34,620 nucleotides of DNA, taken from contig JAQYCE010000062.1 in the NCBI GenBank assembly GCA_029003555.1, positions 1-34,620 of the forward strand, read 5' to 3'. Under the pieces are notes generated by a model, which was given only the letters and a program-made list of their open reading frames with translations, did not search any database and was not told where the DNA came from. The DNA is from Bacillota bacterium. Lineage in GTDB: Bacteria > Bacillota > Clostridia > Tissierellales > Peptoniphilaceae. Of the stretch, positions 16,416 through 25,289 are shown in pieces (within the stretch, counting starts at the first letter, position 1; each line of letters begins with the position of its first letter). Made by a program: the position numbers and the translations under genes.

Positions 16416-17729
16416 TCAATCCAAGACCCTACCCATGAGGGCAAAGGAGTTGGCCTCCGTGACCTCCACTTGTCGGATTTGTCCGACCAGGCTTTGGTCT
16501 CCGGGAACATGGATGAGGTGGTAGCCGGAGTCCCTGCCGGAAATCTTCCGGGAATCATTCTTTGACTGACCATCAAAGAGAACCTCTACCCTCTTGCCTA
16601 CCATGGCCTGATTCTTCCTGTTAAAAATCGGATAAAGGACATCGCAGAGCTCCTGGTAGCGGCGGGATTTGATGGGGTCAGGGATTTGGTCCTCCCTCTC
16701 CCCCGCCCGGGTACCGGGTCGGACAGAATAGATGAAGGTAAAGGCATTGTCATACTCCACCTTCCGGCAGAGGTCCAAGGTGGCTTTGTGGTCTCCCTCG
16801 CTTTCGCCCGGGAAACCCACGATAATATCGGTAGTGATAGTGATCCCGGGGACCGCCGCCCTCAATTTGTTCACGAGAGCCAGGTAGTCATCGCTCGAAT
16901 AGTGTCGGTTCATTTCCCGGAGGACCTTATCCGATCCCGATTGAAGGGGAAGGTGGAAGTGGCGTTCAATATTGGGATATTGGGCAATAACATGGATAAG
17001 ATCATCCGAGAGGTCCTTGGGATGGGAAGACATGAAGCGGATCCGGTCAATTCCTGGAGTTTCGGCTACCTTAGCCAGAAGGGAGGGAAAATCAACCCGG
17101 AAGTCCTTCCCATAGGAATTGACATTTTGCCCGAGAAGGGTGACTTCCTTGTAGCCGGCCTTCGCTAAAGAGTGAACCTCTTCCAAAACCTCCCGGGGTG
17201 GCCGGGAAGACTCCCTTCCTCTGGCATAGGGAACGATGCAGTAGGAGCAGAAATTATCGCAGCCCGTCATGATATTGACATAGGCGGAAAAAGAACTTTG
17301 CCGGTCGAAGGCCAAGTCAAGGTCGGACCCGTCTACAGAATAGGTAGAAGTATCGAAGACCCTTCCCTCCTCTTCCAGTTCTTTCAAAAGGATGGGGAGC
17401 TTCTCGATATTCTTGGTGCCGAAAACCAGGTCCACTTGGGGATACTTATCCCGGATAATGTCCCCGGCAGGCCCCGTCTGCATCATGCAGCCGGAGACGG
17501 CTAAAATCCGCTTGGGATCAGCCTCCCTCCAGCCTTTTAAAGCACCCACCTGGCCAAAGACCTTGAGTTCAGCATTTTCCCGGACAAGGCAGGTATTAAA
17601 TAAAATGAAGTCCGCCCGGTCCGGACTCTCCGTCTTCTCATAGCCCAAATTCTCCAGGATGGCGGCTATCCGTTCGCTATCATGGTCATTCATCTGGCAG
17701 CCATGGGTGATAATATGGTATTTCCTCAT
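16416..17729 (-). CDS. miaB: tRNA-2-methylthio-N6-dimethylallyladenosine synthase
   Basis: A 437-residue radical-SAM methylthiotransferase acting on i6A37 made by MiaA. The N-terminal UPF0004 domain provides Cys11, Cys47 and Cys81 for the auxiliary 4Fe-4S cluster; the radical-SAM cluster is bound by Cys157, Cys161 and Cys164 (GCDNFCSYCIVPYARGRE); a C-terminal TRAM domain (about residues 372-437) binds tRNA. All six cysteines are present. The ATG at 17729 is preceded by GAGG about nine bases upstream and lies only 21 bases after the ispH/rpsA terminator, so it depends on read-through or on a promoter I cannot see. Confidence 0.95.
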   Translation of the reverse strand: MRKYHIITHGCQMNDHDSERIAAILENLGYEKTESPDRADFILFNTCLVRENAELKVFGQVGALKGWREADPKRILAVSGCMMQTGPAGDIIRDKYPQVDLVFGTKNIEKLPILLKELEEEGRVFDTSTYSVDGSDLDLAFDRQSSFSAYVNIMTGCDNFCSYCIVPYARGRESSRPPREVLEEVHSLAKAGYKEVTLLGQNVNSYGKDFRVDFPSLLAKVAETPGIDRIRFMSSHPKDLSDDLIHVIAQYPNIERHFHLPLQSGSDKVLREMNRHYSSDDYLALVNKLRAAVPGITITTDIIVGFPGESEGDHKATLDLCRKVEYDNAFTFIYSVRPGTRAGEREDQIPDPIKSRRYQELCDVLYPIFNRKNQAMVGKRVEVLFDGQSKNDSRKISGRDSGYHLIHVPGDQSLVGQIRQVEVTEANSFALMGRVLD

Positions 17730-17750
17730 TTACAGGTCCTCATCTCGAAT

Positions 17751-17779
17751 AAAAAGAGGAAGCAGAAGCCTGCTCCCTC
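17751..17779 (-). terminator. Terminator after ispH/rpsA
   Basis: On minus, GAGGGAGCAG and CTGCTTCCTC pair over ten bases (one G-T) around the loop GCTT and are followed directly by TTTTTATTC. It ends the long efp to ispH/rpsA run and separates it from miaB. Confidence 0.88.
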
Positions 17780-17808
17780 GTAAGATTGATTTTCTTGAAC
17801 GTCTTGAT

Positions 17809-19998
17809 TTACTCTTCAGAGGAAGTTTCCTCGGTATTTTCCACTTCTTCCGAAGGCTCAGCCACTTCTGCTTCTTCATTTTCAAGGTCTTGGGCAGGCG
17901 CACTTTCTTCGGTCTGTCCCAGCTTGGCCGCAATCAGGTCACCCAGGTTGGTTCCAATATCCGAAGAGGATTCGAAATCAATAGCCACCTCTTGTTTCTT
18001 GGAGGACTGATCTTTCTTGGGCGCTCTCTTGGGCTTGGATTCCCCGGCATCCTGAGCAGGTCTTTCGTAACGGGAGAAGTCCTGGGCAGCTGTTCTGCCG
18101 CCATCTTCCTTCTCCTCAGGCTCCTGAAGAGCACGGGCGGAGAGGGCGATTCTCTGGCGTTCCATATCGATGTCGAGAATCTTTACCTCGATCGTATCGC
18201 CGATGTTGAGCTCATCCGAAGGCTTCTCAACATGGTGGTTGGCAATCTGGGAAACATGGATCAGGCCTTCCACACCTTCCTTCAGACGAACAAAGGCACC
18301 GAATTCGAGCATATTAACAACAGTCCCGGTGACTACATCCCCGGCCTTGTTGTTTTCAGCGAAAACATCAAAGGGCTTGGGTTGGAGTTGCTTCAAACCG
18401 AGAGAGATACGGTTGCGTTCACGGTTGGCTTTCAGAACAAGAGGTTCCAGTTCCTGGCCTACAGTAAGAACATCGGAGGGCTTATCAATTCTCTGCCATG
18501 CAATGTCGGAGACGTGGATCAATCCATCGACCCCACCGAGGTCAACGAAGGCACCGAAGTCGGTCATCCGAACGACCTTGCCCTTGATCTGCTGACCAAC
18601 AACGATGTTTTCCCAAACATCATCCAGCTGCTCTTCACGGACGGCACGACTGGATAAAACAACACGGCGTTTTCTCTCGTCAATCGAAAGGATTTTACAA
18701 TCCAAAGTCTGACCAACAAATTGTTTGAAGTTTTTCACAAAATAAGTGGTAATTTGTGACGCAGGAATAAAGCCGTTAATACCCATTACTTTCACGACAA
18801 GACCGCCGCGGTTTTCTCCGCTGACGTAGGCTTCGACGGTCTCGCCTGCTTCAAACTTATCCACCAATTGCTGCCAATGTTTCAGCCCTTCAACACGACG
18901 TGTCGACAATGCCACATTGCCGTCACCATCGTCCAATTTGATGACATAGACGTCGATCTCGTCCCCTTCATGGAAGGCCTCTTTCGGATTCGCCTGTTCT
19001 TCATCCGTCATTTCCTCGGACTTGATAATCCCATCTGCCCGAAATTGGATGTCAACGAACACCTCATCCTCTTTTACGGTAATGACTTCGCCCTTGACGA
19101 TATCTTTCGGGGAAATTCTCACCATACTGTCTTCGATTTGTTCCATGAAATCTTCACTTGTAAAATTGTCCATTCCTTTGACGACCTCCTCAATAATCCA
19201 ATCTGGTGTCGAAGCACCAGCTGTAATCCCTATTCTATTAAAAAATGCCCATCTTTGCAAAGATAATTCATCAATTTTTTCGATTTTTACCACATTCGGG
19301 CAGTATTTCCGGCAAACTTGGTAGAGTTTTTCCGTATTTGAGGAATTCCTTCCTCCAATGACGATCATGGCCTCCGATTCTTGAGCCAATTTTCTGGCCG
19401 CTTCTTGACGGTCCCGGCTGGCATTGCAGATGGTGTTTTTCATTATGCCCACATTGTGGCTTAAAATCCTTTGCCCCACCGCCTCAAAATAGTCCTTCCG
19501 GTTGGTGGTTTGGGAAATGAGAAAAAGAGGTCGGTCTGCCCGAAAGGCTTCGCCCTCTTCCTCCGTTCGGATCACTTGGGTATCCGGATCCAAGTAGGAC
19601 CTCATGGCCTCCACCTCGGGGTGGTTGGGATCTCCGATGATGACCACCTGCCTGCCTTCTGCATTCGCCTTTTGCGCCTGCTTATAGATCCCTAAAAGGA
19701 TGGGGCAGGTCCCATCCACCAGCCGGAAGCCCCGGGCTTCCATCCAGTCTTTTTCTTCTTTTTTTACGCCATGGGCCCGGAGGATGAGGGTGGAATGGGG
19801 GTCAAGCTCCGACAGATCCTCAAAATTTTCAATAACGGAAATTCCCATTTCCCTCATCCTCTCCACATACTGGGGATTATGGACAAGGGGTCCATAGGAA
19901 TAGACTTTTCCGCCTTCCTTCACCGCCTCCCGGGCCTTCCGGTCGATCTGGCTAACGCCAAAGCAAAAGCCGGCGGAATCGGCCACTCTAATTTTCAT
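17809..19998 (-). CDS. ispH: IspH - ribosomal protein S1 fusion
   Basis: A 729-residue fusion. Residues 1-280 are 4-hydroxy-3-methylbut-2-enyl diphosphate reductase, last step of the MEP isoprenoid pathway, with cluster cysteines in GFCFGV (Cys12), DGTCPI (near 97) and TICNAS, and substrate histidines in LVHNPQ, RAHGV and GDPNHPEV. From about residue 295 come four S1 RNA-binding domains (VKGEVITVKEDEVFVDI, GETVEAYVSGENRGGLVV, GQQIKGKVVRMTDFGAFVDL, GDVVTGTVVNMLEFGAFVRL) and an acidic, disordered tail of about 110 residues. The same fusion is known in many Clostridia. It is the last gene before a terminator and follows plsC by 21 bases. The S1 part may act in translation, mRNA binding or RNA turnover. 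Confidence 0.95.
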   Translation of the reverse strand: MKIRVADSAGFCFGVSQIDRKAREAVKEGGKVYSYGPLVHNPQYVERMREMGISVIENFEDLSELDPHSTLILRAHGVKKEEKDWMEARGFRLVDGTCPILLGIYKQAQKANAEGRQVVIIGDPNHPEVEAMRSYLDPDTQVIRTEEEGEAFRADRPLFLISQTTNRKDYFEAVGQRILSHNVGIMKNTICNASRDRQEAARKLAQESEAMIVIGGRNSSNTEKLYQVCRKYCPNVVKIEKIDELSLQRWAFFNRIGITAGASTPDWIIEEVVKGMDNFTSEDFMEQIEDSMVRISPKDIVKGEVITVKEDEVFVDIQFRADGIIKSEEMTDEEQANPKEAFHEGDEIDVYVIKLDDGDGNVALSTRRVEGLKHWQQLVDKFEAGETVEAYVSGENRGGLVVKVMGINGFIPASQITTYFVKNFKQFVGQTLDCKILSIDERKRRVVLSSRAVREEQLDDVWENIVVGQQIKGKVVRMTDFGAFVDLGGVDGLIHVSDIAWQRIDKPSDVLTVGQELEPLVLKANRERNRISLGLKQLQPKPFDVFAENNKAGDVVTGTVVNMLEFGAFVRLKEGVEGLIHVSQIANHHVEKPSDELNIGDTIEVKILDIDMERQRIALSARALQEPEEKEDGGRTAAQDFSRYERPAQDAGESKPKRAPKKDQSSKKQEVAIDFESSSDIGTNLGDLIAAKLGQTEESAPAQDLENEEAEVAEPSEEVENTEETSSEE

Positions 19999-20019
19999 CC
20001 ACTCCTCCTTCTCCTTGCT

Positions 20020-20616
20020 TTACTCCTTTTGAGAAAATTCGCTGATGGGATAATCTGTGCTATAGATGGCATTGAAGATTTTTTGTGACAGGTAGGGACG
20101 TTGGTCCTTGCGGGGCAAGGTCTTCACCTCCTCATAGTCCAAAAGATCCCGATATTCTACGGTTATCCTCCCACGAAAACGGTAGTCGGCTTGGATGTGG
20201 ACCGGAAGAAGCTTGCAATGGGTCCGTTGAAGAAAGAGGCCCACCCCCTCTTTCATATTGCGGGGATCCACCTTCTTGACCCGGGTTCCTTCCGGAAAGA
20301 TACAGAGGGTCTCCCCTTGTCCTAGCCGGTGGATGATGGTCCGGATGGTTTCCATTTCTACCTGGTCACGGTTAATGAATATGGTCCCCATGGACCGGTA
20401 GAAGAAGGCCAGTCGGCTCTTCTCCAGATCTTTCTTTCCAACAAAGGTGATCCTGCCCGGATAGGTCACGGCCATGACCACGATATCCATGATGGATTGG
20501 TGGTTGGGGCAGATGATCAAGCCCTCCTTAGGGTCGGACGTAGGCCGATTGACCACCTTGATCTTAAAGGCAAAAAAGGATAAGAAGCGGAGGATGGCTC
20601 GGACTAGATAGTACAT
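20020..20616 (-). CDS. plsC: 1-acyl-sn-glycerol-3-phosphate acyltransferase
   Basis: A 198-residue PlsC-family acyltransferase that makes phosphatidic acid at the membrane. A short hydrophobic N-terminus is followed by the catalytic NHQSIMD (the NHx4D motif, about residues 38-44), a phosphate-binding region with FINRDQ, and FPEGTRVKK near residue 107. The start at 20616 has GGGAGGAG upstream and overlaps the end of cmk by 13 bases. The cmk-plsC-ispH/rpsA order is common in Clostridia. Confidence 0.93.
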   Translation of the reverse strand: MYYLVRAILRFLSFFAFKIKVVNRPTSDPKEGLIICPNHQSIMDIVVMAVTYPGRITFVGKKDLEKSRLAFFYRSMGTIFINRDQVEMETIRTIIHRLGQGETLCIFPEGTRVKKVDPRNMKEGVGLFLQRTHCKLLPVHIQADYRFRGRITVEYRDLLDYEEVKTLPRKDQRPYLSQKIFNAIYSTDYPISEFSQKE

Positions 20617-21269
20617 TGTTTCTCCTCCCAGAGCCCCTGGATCTTTTCCAGAACCTGGTCGATGGTCATGTCCGAAGAATCGATGAGGATAGCATCATCC
20701 GCCGGCCGGAGGGGAGAAATGGCCCGATGGCTGTCGAAGTCATCCCTTTTCTTGATGGCGGCAAGGATAGCTTGGTAGTCCATGGTGGATGAGGATTTGT
20801 CATCTTTCAACCGTCTTTGGGCCCGGACTTCAGGTGAAGCCGTCAAAAAAATCTTGAGGAGGGCATCCGGAAGGACCACCGTTCCAATATCTCGACCATC
20901 CAGGATAACCGGGCGGTCGCCGGCGATCTTCCTTTGCTGGTCCACCATCTTTTCCCTGACCTCTTTATAGGAGGAAACCGGGGAAACAGCCTTTGTAACT
21001 TCATCAGTACGGATTTCTCTTGTACAAACTTTTCCGTTAACCAGGATGTCTCCATCATGAAAGGCGATCTCCACCCGGTCGAGGAGGCGGTTGACTTCCT
21101 CTTCATTCTCGGGGTCGGCACGGGATTCCAGGGCAAAAAGAGTAATGGCCCGGTACATGGCCCCCGTATCCAAGTAATCCATATGGAGACGGTCCGCGAG
21201 TAAGCGGGCGATGGTGGATTTGCCGGAGGCGGATGGTCCGTCTATGGCAATGGCTTGTCGTTTCATCAT
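20604..21269 (-). CDS. cmk: Cytidylate kinase
   Basis: A 221-residue (d)CMP kinase. It opens with AIDGPSASGKSTIARLLA, containing the P-loop at residues 11-19, then MDYLDTGAMYRAITLFAL, GRDIGTVVLPDALLKIFLTA and RRLKDD, all family hallmarks. It phosphorylates CMP and dCMP for nucleic acid and CDP-lipid synthesis, which fits its place before plsC. ATG codons at 21269 and 21266 are adjacent; the first overlaps the upstream flavoprotein stop by four bases. Confidence 0.95.
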   Translation of the reverse strand: MMKRQAIAIDGPSASGKSTIARLLADRLHMDYLDTGAMYRAITLFALESRADPENEEEVNRLLDRVEIAFHDGDILVNGKVCTREIRTDEVTKAVSPVSSYKEVREKMVDQQRKIAGDRPVILDGRDIGTVVLPDALLKIFLTASPEVRAQRRLKDDKSSSTMDYQAILAAIKKRDDFDSHRAISPLRPADDAILIDSSDMTIDQVLEKIQGLWEEKQCTI

Positions 21270-22561
21270 TCCTCCTCATCTTCATCAACAAGGGTTTGAC
21301 CGGCGGAAAGACCGGCCAGGTAACCCGTGGAAAAGGCAATTTGCAAATTGTACCCTCCGGTCATGGCATCCACATCCATAATTTCTCCGGCAAAGTAAAG
21401 GCCGGGACAGATCTTGGATTCCATGGTGGAGGGGTTGATTTCCTTGACTGAAATCCCACCCCGGGTGACCACCGCCTGGTTGAAGCCCTCCAGGCCGAAA
21501 AAGGTCAAGGGGAAGGCCTTGAGCAGGTCAATAAAGCGACCTTCCTCTTCCAGGGTCATCTGGTGGAAGGGCTTGTCCCCCTTCATCCCACCCAGGTCCA
21601 GAAAAATGGGGACCAAGGAATTGGGCAAGAAGGAGGAAAAGAGGGTTTTCAGGGACCGGTTGGGCCCCTGGTCCCTCTCTCTTTTCAAACGCTGGGTCAG
21701 GGCCATCCGGTTCAGGGCCGGTTTGAAGTCCAGGGTCAAGTCCAACTTATCCAGGTCTTTTCCCGATAGAAGGGAGGAAAGAGTCAGGACGATAGGCCCA
21801 GAAATTCCCCGGTCAGTAAAGAGGGCTTCCCCAAACTCCGTCCAGGTCTTCTTACCCAGTCTAGCTTCCAAGCTGACATTACGAAGGCTCAATCCTTGAA
21901 GGGAGGGAATCCAGGGATCCCCCAGGCGGAAGGCCACCAGGGAGGGGGTCATGGGAATGACCCTATGGCCAAGCCTTCTCGCCAGGTCATGGCCCTCCCC
22001 CCTGGACCCCGTGGAGGGGTAGGAAAGGCCTCCTGTGGCCAAGATGACCTTTCGGGCATAGACGGTTTTCTCCCCTCCCCCAAGATCAAAAGTGAGCTTG
22101 AAAAGAGGGGAACCCGGTCCCCTCCCTTCCACCCGATCCAGAGTTTTGAGCCGGCAATTCTTCCTTAGGCTGACCCCCTCTTCCTTCAAGCAGGATTCCA
22201 GGGCCCGATTAATATCCGAAGCATGGTCCGAAGAAGGGAAGACCCGTCCTCCCCTCTCTTCCTTGAGAGGAACACCTTTTTCCTCAAAAAAGGCCATGAG
22301 GTCCCGGTTGGTCATGGCGTGGAAGGCCGAATAGAGGAACTTGGAATTTCGAGTCACATTTTTTAGGAAAAGGTCCATGGAGGCCGTATTGGTCAAATTG
22401 CACCGGCCCTTCCCGGTGATATAAATTTTCTTTCCTAATTTTTCATTGCCATCAAAAAGGCTGGTTTCCACCAGCTTTCCGGCAGCGATCCCGGCCATAG
22501 ATCCGGCCGCCCCCATGCCGATGATGGCTAGCGGAAGGATAGGCAAATTATCATTTCCCAT
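21266..22561 (-). CDS. HI0933/YhiN-family flavoprotein (BaiN-like)
   Basis: A 431-residue FAD-binding oxidoreductase. The dinucleotide motif IGMGAAGSMAGIAAG lies near residues 13-27; GKGRCNLTN (about 50-58), KVILATGGLSYPSTGSRGEGHDLARRLGH and the C-terminal GLYFAGEIMDVDAMTGGYNLQIAFSTGYLAG stretch are diagnostic of the HI0933 family. Some members are annotated BaiN, a bile-acid reductase, but most have no known substrate, and in Clostridia the gene sits in this cmk cluster as a housekeeping gene, so I do not infer bile-acid metabolism. Two bases separate it from rluB and it overlaps cmk. Confidence 0.9.
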   Translation of the reverse strand: MGNDNLPILPLAIIGMGAAGSMAGIAAGKLVETSLFDGNEKLGKKIYITGKGRCNLTNTASMDLFLKNVTRNSKFLYSAFHAMTNRDLMAFFEEKGVPLKEERGGRVFPSSDHASDINRALESCLKEEGVSLRKNCRLKTLDRVEGRGPGSPLFKLTFDLGGGEKTVYARKVILATGGLSYPSTGSRGEGHDLARRLGHRVIPMTPSLVAFRLGDPWIPSLQGLSLRNVSLEARLGKKTWTEFGEALFTDRGISGPIVLTLSSLLSGKDLDKLDLTLDFKPALNRMALTQRLKRERDQGPNRSLKTLFSSFLPNSLVPIFLDLGGMKGDKPFHQMTLEEEGRFIDLLKAFPLTFFGLEGFNQAVVTRGGISVKEINPSTMESKICPGLYFAGEIMDVDAMTGGYNLQIAFSTGYLAGLSAGQTLVDEDEEE

Positions 22562-22563
22562 CG

Positions 22564-23340
22564 TTAATTATCCCCTTTCCGGAACATGCTTGCCCGCTCT
22601 TCCAGGGCCCGAATTTCTTCCGGTCGGGCCGGCCGGTATTGTCCGGCACTCAGTTCACTAATGTCCAAGGGACCCAAGCGAACCCGGATGAGGCGGACCA
22701 CCTCATAACCCAGGGCCTGAAAAAACCGGCGAACCTCCCTCTTCTTCCCCTCATGGAGGATGATTTTGACCAAGTGTCCATCCTCACTTCCCTTGGGAGG
22801 CCAATCCGTCAAGGTATAAGAGCGGATATCAATCTCTTCTTTGGATAGAAATTCCAAACGGTCCGGCCGGTAGCGAGCCCCACGGAAGGTCAATCCAAAA
22901 TGGGTCCAGGCCTCATCAATAGCCGGAAGAGGTCGATCCAAGAAGACCCAATACTCCTTTTCCATTTGGTAGGAGGGGTGGGCGATGGTCTGGGCCAGGC
23001 CTCCCCGATTGGTCACAAAAAGCAGGCCCTCGCTGTCAAAATCCAGACGCCCCACCGCAAAAAGAGAATCCATCTTGGGGAGGTCATCATAGATGAGACG
23101 GCTGTGGAAGGGGTCATGGTGGGAAACCAGGACCTTTCTGGGTTTATGGTAGAGGAAAAAGACCTCCTCCTCAATCCGGACTTCTTTGCCATCAACAAGG
23201 ATGCGGTCGCCGGCCTGGACCTGGTAGGAGAGGTCCCGGAGGACCTCCCCTCCAACCATGACCCTCCCCTCCCGAATATAGTCTTCCGCCTTCCGCCGGG
23301 AGGCCAGTCCGCACTTGGCCAGGTAGCGGTTAATCCGCAT
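22564..23340 (-). CDS. rluB: 23S rRNA pseudouridine synthase RluB family
   Basis: A 258-residue RsuA/RluB-type pseudouridine synthase. The S4 RNA-binding domain is at the N-terminus (MRINRYLAKCGLASRRKAED), and the catalytic Asp is in AVGRLDFDSEGLLFVT near residue 100; EKEYWVFLD and GKKREVRRFFQALG follow. It modifies the large-subunit rRNA near the peptidyl transferase centre (E. coli U2605 for RluB). I chose the ATG at 23340, with GGAGGAAGG upstream; longer in-frame starts have no support and would run through scpB. It overlaps scpB by 11 bases, an arrangement conserved in Firmicutes. Confidence 0.92.
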   Translation of the reverse strand: MRINRYLAKCGLASRRKAEDYIREGRVMVGGEVLRDLSYQVQAGDRILVDGKEVRIEEEVFFLYHKPRKVLVSHHDPFHSRLIYDDLPKMDSLFAVGRLDFDSEGLLFVTNRGGLAQTIAHPSYQMEKEYWVFLDRPLPAIDEAWTHFGLTFRGARYRPDRLEFLSKEEIDIRSYTLTDWPPKGSEDGHLVKIILHEGKKREVRRFFQALGYEVVRLIRVRLGPLDISELSAGQYRPARPEEIRALEERASMFRKGDN

Positions 23341-23902
23341 CGGACTTTCCTTCCTCCATTTCATGGATAGCCTCCTTGACCGCTTCAAAGCTGGGGAGAT
23401 CATCCAATGAGGCAAGGTTAAATTTCTCCAGGAATTTCAGGGTGGTCCGGTAAAGGATGGGTCTGCCCGGCTGGTCCAAACGGCCCGCCTCCTCCACCAA
23501 GCCTTTCTTCATCAGGGTATCGATGGAGGAGGATGAGGTCACCCCACGGATGTTATCCACGTCGATCCGGGTTACCGGCCCCTCATAGGCAATGATGGCC
23601 AAGGTCTCCAGGGAAGAGTTGGTCAGGCGGTCTTTCCTGGTCTCGGCAAAAAGCCGGGATAGGGCGGGAAAATGGTCTGCCCGCGTAGTCAGCTGGGCGG
23701 ACTGGTCATAAAAACGAATAACCAGACCCCGACCCTCCTGATCAAACTCTTCCGCCATTTCCTCAATGGTCTTTTTGACTTGGCCCGGTGTCATGTCCAA
23801 AACCCTTCCGATTTCAGAAAAGGCCAGGGGGTCTCCCCAAGCAAAGAGTAGGGCTTCAATGATCCCCTTCGTTTCCTTCCCTTCCATCTCCACCTCCTTC
23901 AT
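23330..23902 (-). CDS. scpB: Segregation and condensation protein B
   Basis: A protein of 190 residues, made of two winged-helix domains, that partners ScpA and SMC in the condensin complex. Diagnostic stretches are IIEALLFAWGDPLAFSEI, LSRLFAETRKDRLTNSSLETLAIIAYEGPVTRIDVDNIRG and LVEEAGRLDQPGRPILYRTT. Two starts are equally attractive: the ATG at 23902 after TAAGGAGGTGG and the ATG at 23887 (MEGKETKG) after AAGGAGGTGGAG. I give the longer one. It overlaps scpA by 47 bases (or 32), so translation is coupled. Confidence 0.92.
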   Translation of the reverse strand: MKEVEMEGKETKGIIEALLFAWGDPLAFSEIGRVLDMTPGQVKKTIEEMAEEFDQEGRGLVIRFYDQSAQLTTRADHFPALSRLFAETRKDRLTNSSLETLAIIAYEGPVTRIDVDNIRGVTSSSSIDTLMKKGLVEEAGRLDQPGRPILYRTTLKFLEKFNLASLDDLPSFEAVKEAIHEMEEGKSDAD

Positions 23903-24653
23903 GGTCCACCTCCTTATCATCCAATTTTTCCCTATCCAATACTTCAACCTGAAAGGCCATCTCTCCCTCCTTTTGCCAAAGGCGAATGGACTGAGTCCGG
24001 GTCATCTCCAAGAGGGAAAGGAAGGTGGCGATGGCCCTGGGGCGGTTGTATTGGGCAAAGGGGAGGAGGTCAAAAAAATCAAAGTGCTGGCCGGTCCGGA
24101 GCTTGTCCCGGATCTCTGCCGCCACTTTTTCAACGGGATACTTTTCCAAGGAAAGGATCCGGTAGGCCTGAAAGTCCTCCTTCTCCCCTTCCTCTTTTCG
24201 AGCGAGCAGGGCCTGGAGGGCAAAATAAAGGGCCCCGGGATCCTCAGGAATCATCTCTTCTTCCTGACGATAAGCCGCTCCGTCATCCGGGAGCTTTCTG
24301 AAAATCAGGCTGGCCCTTTCATAGGCCTTAGCCAGCTCATTGGAGATTTCCTTGTAAACTTGGTAGCGGACCAGACGTTCAATCATCTCCTCCCTGGTGG
24401 GAAGGTCATCGTCCGTATCCTCCTGGTCCTTGACCAGACTCCTGGCCTTCATCAGGACCAGGAGGGCCGCCATCCGGATAAAGTCGGAGACCTCCTCCGG
24501 GGGAATGGTCAGCCTCTGCATGGCTTCCAGGTAGTCCTCGGTAATGGAGGAGATTTCAATATCGTAGATATTTATTTTTGAATCTTTGATGAGGTCGAGA
24601 AGAAGGTCCATGGGGCCCGAATAATGAGGACCATTGACTTGAATACCAGCCAT
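23856..24653 (-). CDS. scpA: Segregation and condensation protein A
   Basis: A 265-residue kleisin that bridges the SMC heads. The N-terminal GPMDLLLDLIKDSKINIYDIEISSITEDYLEAM (in part) is diagnostic, followed by ADFIRMAALLVLMKARSLV-type helices around residue 60 and a C-terminal winged helix with FLSLLEMTRTQSIRLWQ. Its acidic, Glu-rich middle is usual. It begins directly behind the stop of the M50 protease gene and is followed by scpB, the standard order. Confidence 0.95.
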   Translation of the reverse strand: MAGIQVNGPHYSGPMDLLLDLIKDSKINIYDIEISSITEDYLEAMQRLTIPPEEVSDFIRMAALLVLMKARSLVKDQEDTDDDLPTREEMIERLVRYQVYKEISNELAKAYERASLIFRKLPDDGAAYRQEEEMIPEDPGALYFALQALLARKEEGEKEDFQAYRILSLEKYPVEKVAAEIRDKLRTGQHFDFFDLLPFAQYNRPRAIATFLSLLEMTRTQSIRLWQKEGEMAFQVEVLDREKLDDKEVDHEGGGDGREGNEGDH

Positions 24654-25277
24654 CTAAACACCCATAAAAAGAGAAAGCATAAAGGAGAAAATCCGGTCCA
24701 TGATGGGGATCATGAATTTGGATAGGGCTCCCGTGAAAACCAGGGCAAGGAGAAGATAGTTGAAATAGCGCTCCCTTTGGGAGATCCAGAAGGACCATTC
24801 ATCCGGGAGGAAGGACATGACGACCTTGGATCCATCCAAAGGAGGGATGGGAATGAGGTTGAAAACGGCAAAAGAAACCCCATAAATCGCGATATAGGTC
24901 AATAGGGCATCCAAAAGGGCATAGCGTCCATAAAAAAGGGAGAGGAAAAAGAGGGCCAGGAAGGCGGAAAGGAGGTTGATGGTCACCCCGGCTAAGGAGG
25001 TGGTAAGGAGGCCTATGCGGCGTTTCCTGAACCGGTAGGGGTTAATGGGAACCGGCTTGGCCCAGCCGAAGCGGAACACCAAGAGGGAGAGGAGGCCTGT
25101 CCAGGAAATATGGGGGATGGGATTTAAGGTCAGTCGACCGGCTTCTTTGGCCGTGGGGTCGCCATTGGCATAGGCCACCGCCCCATGGGCTAATTCATGG
25201 GAGACGATGGTGTAGAGAAGGGCAACCATCATGGCCACCGTATCCAACAAGTCCAGATTTTCCAAATTTCGAAACAT
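24654..25277 (-). CDS. Site-2-protease-family (M50) membrane metalloprotease
   Basis: A 207-residue, mostly hydrophobic protease with the zinc motif HELAH at residues 27-31 inside the first helix, the family's NPIPHISWTGLL and GWAKPVPINPYRF in the middle, and the third zinc ligand in NLIPIPPLDGSKV near residue 150. This is the compact YwhC-like group without a PDZ domain, so it is not RseP. Members cleave within the membrane, but their substrates are mostly unknown. It is coupled to scpA, a neighbourhood frequent in Clostridia. Confidence 0.9.
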   Translation of the reverse strand: MFRNLENLDLLDTVAMMVALLYTIVSHELAHGAVAYANGDPTAKEAGRLTLNPIPHISWTGLLSLLVFRFGWAKPVPINPYRFRKRRIGLLTTSLAGVTINLLSAFLALFFLSLFYGRYALLDALLTYIAIYGVSFAVFNLIPIPPLDGSKVVMSFLPDEWSFWISQRERYFNYLLLALVFTGALSKFMIPIMDRIFSFMLSLFMGV

Positions 25278-25289
25278 GAAGGCCTCTTT

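Noticed and set aside
17659..18657. 332-residue open frame on plus, opposite ispH/rpsA and miaB
   Set aside because: It is an antisense shadow of two well-identified genes, has no ribosome site and a low-complexity Phe/Leu/Ser-rich translation.
23766..24581. 271-residue open frame on plus opposite scpA/scpB
   Set aside because: Shadow of two genes with clear family matches; no supporting start signals.
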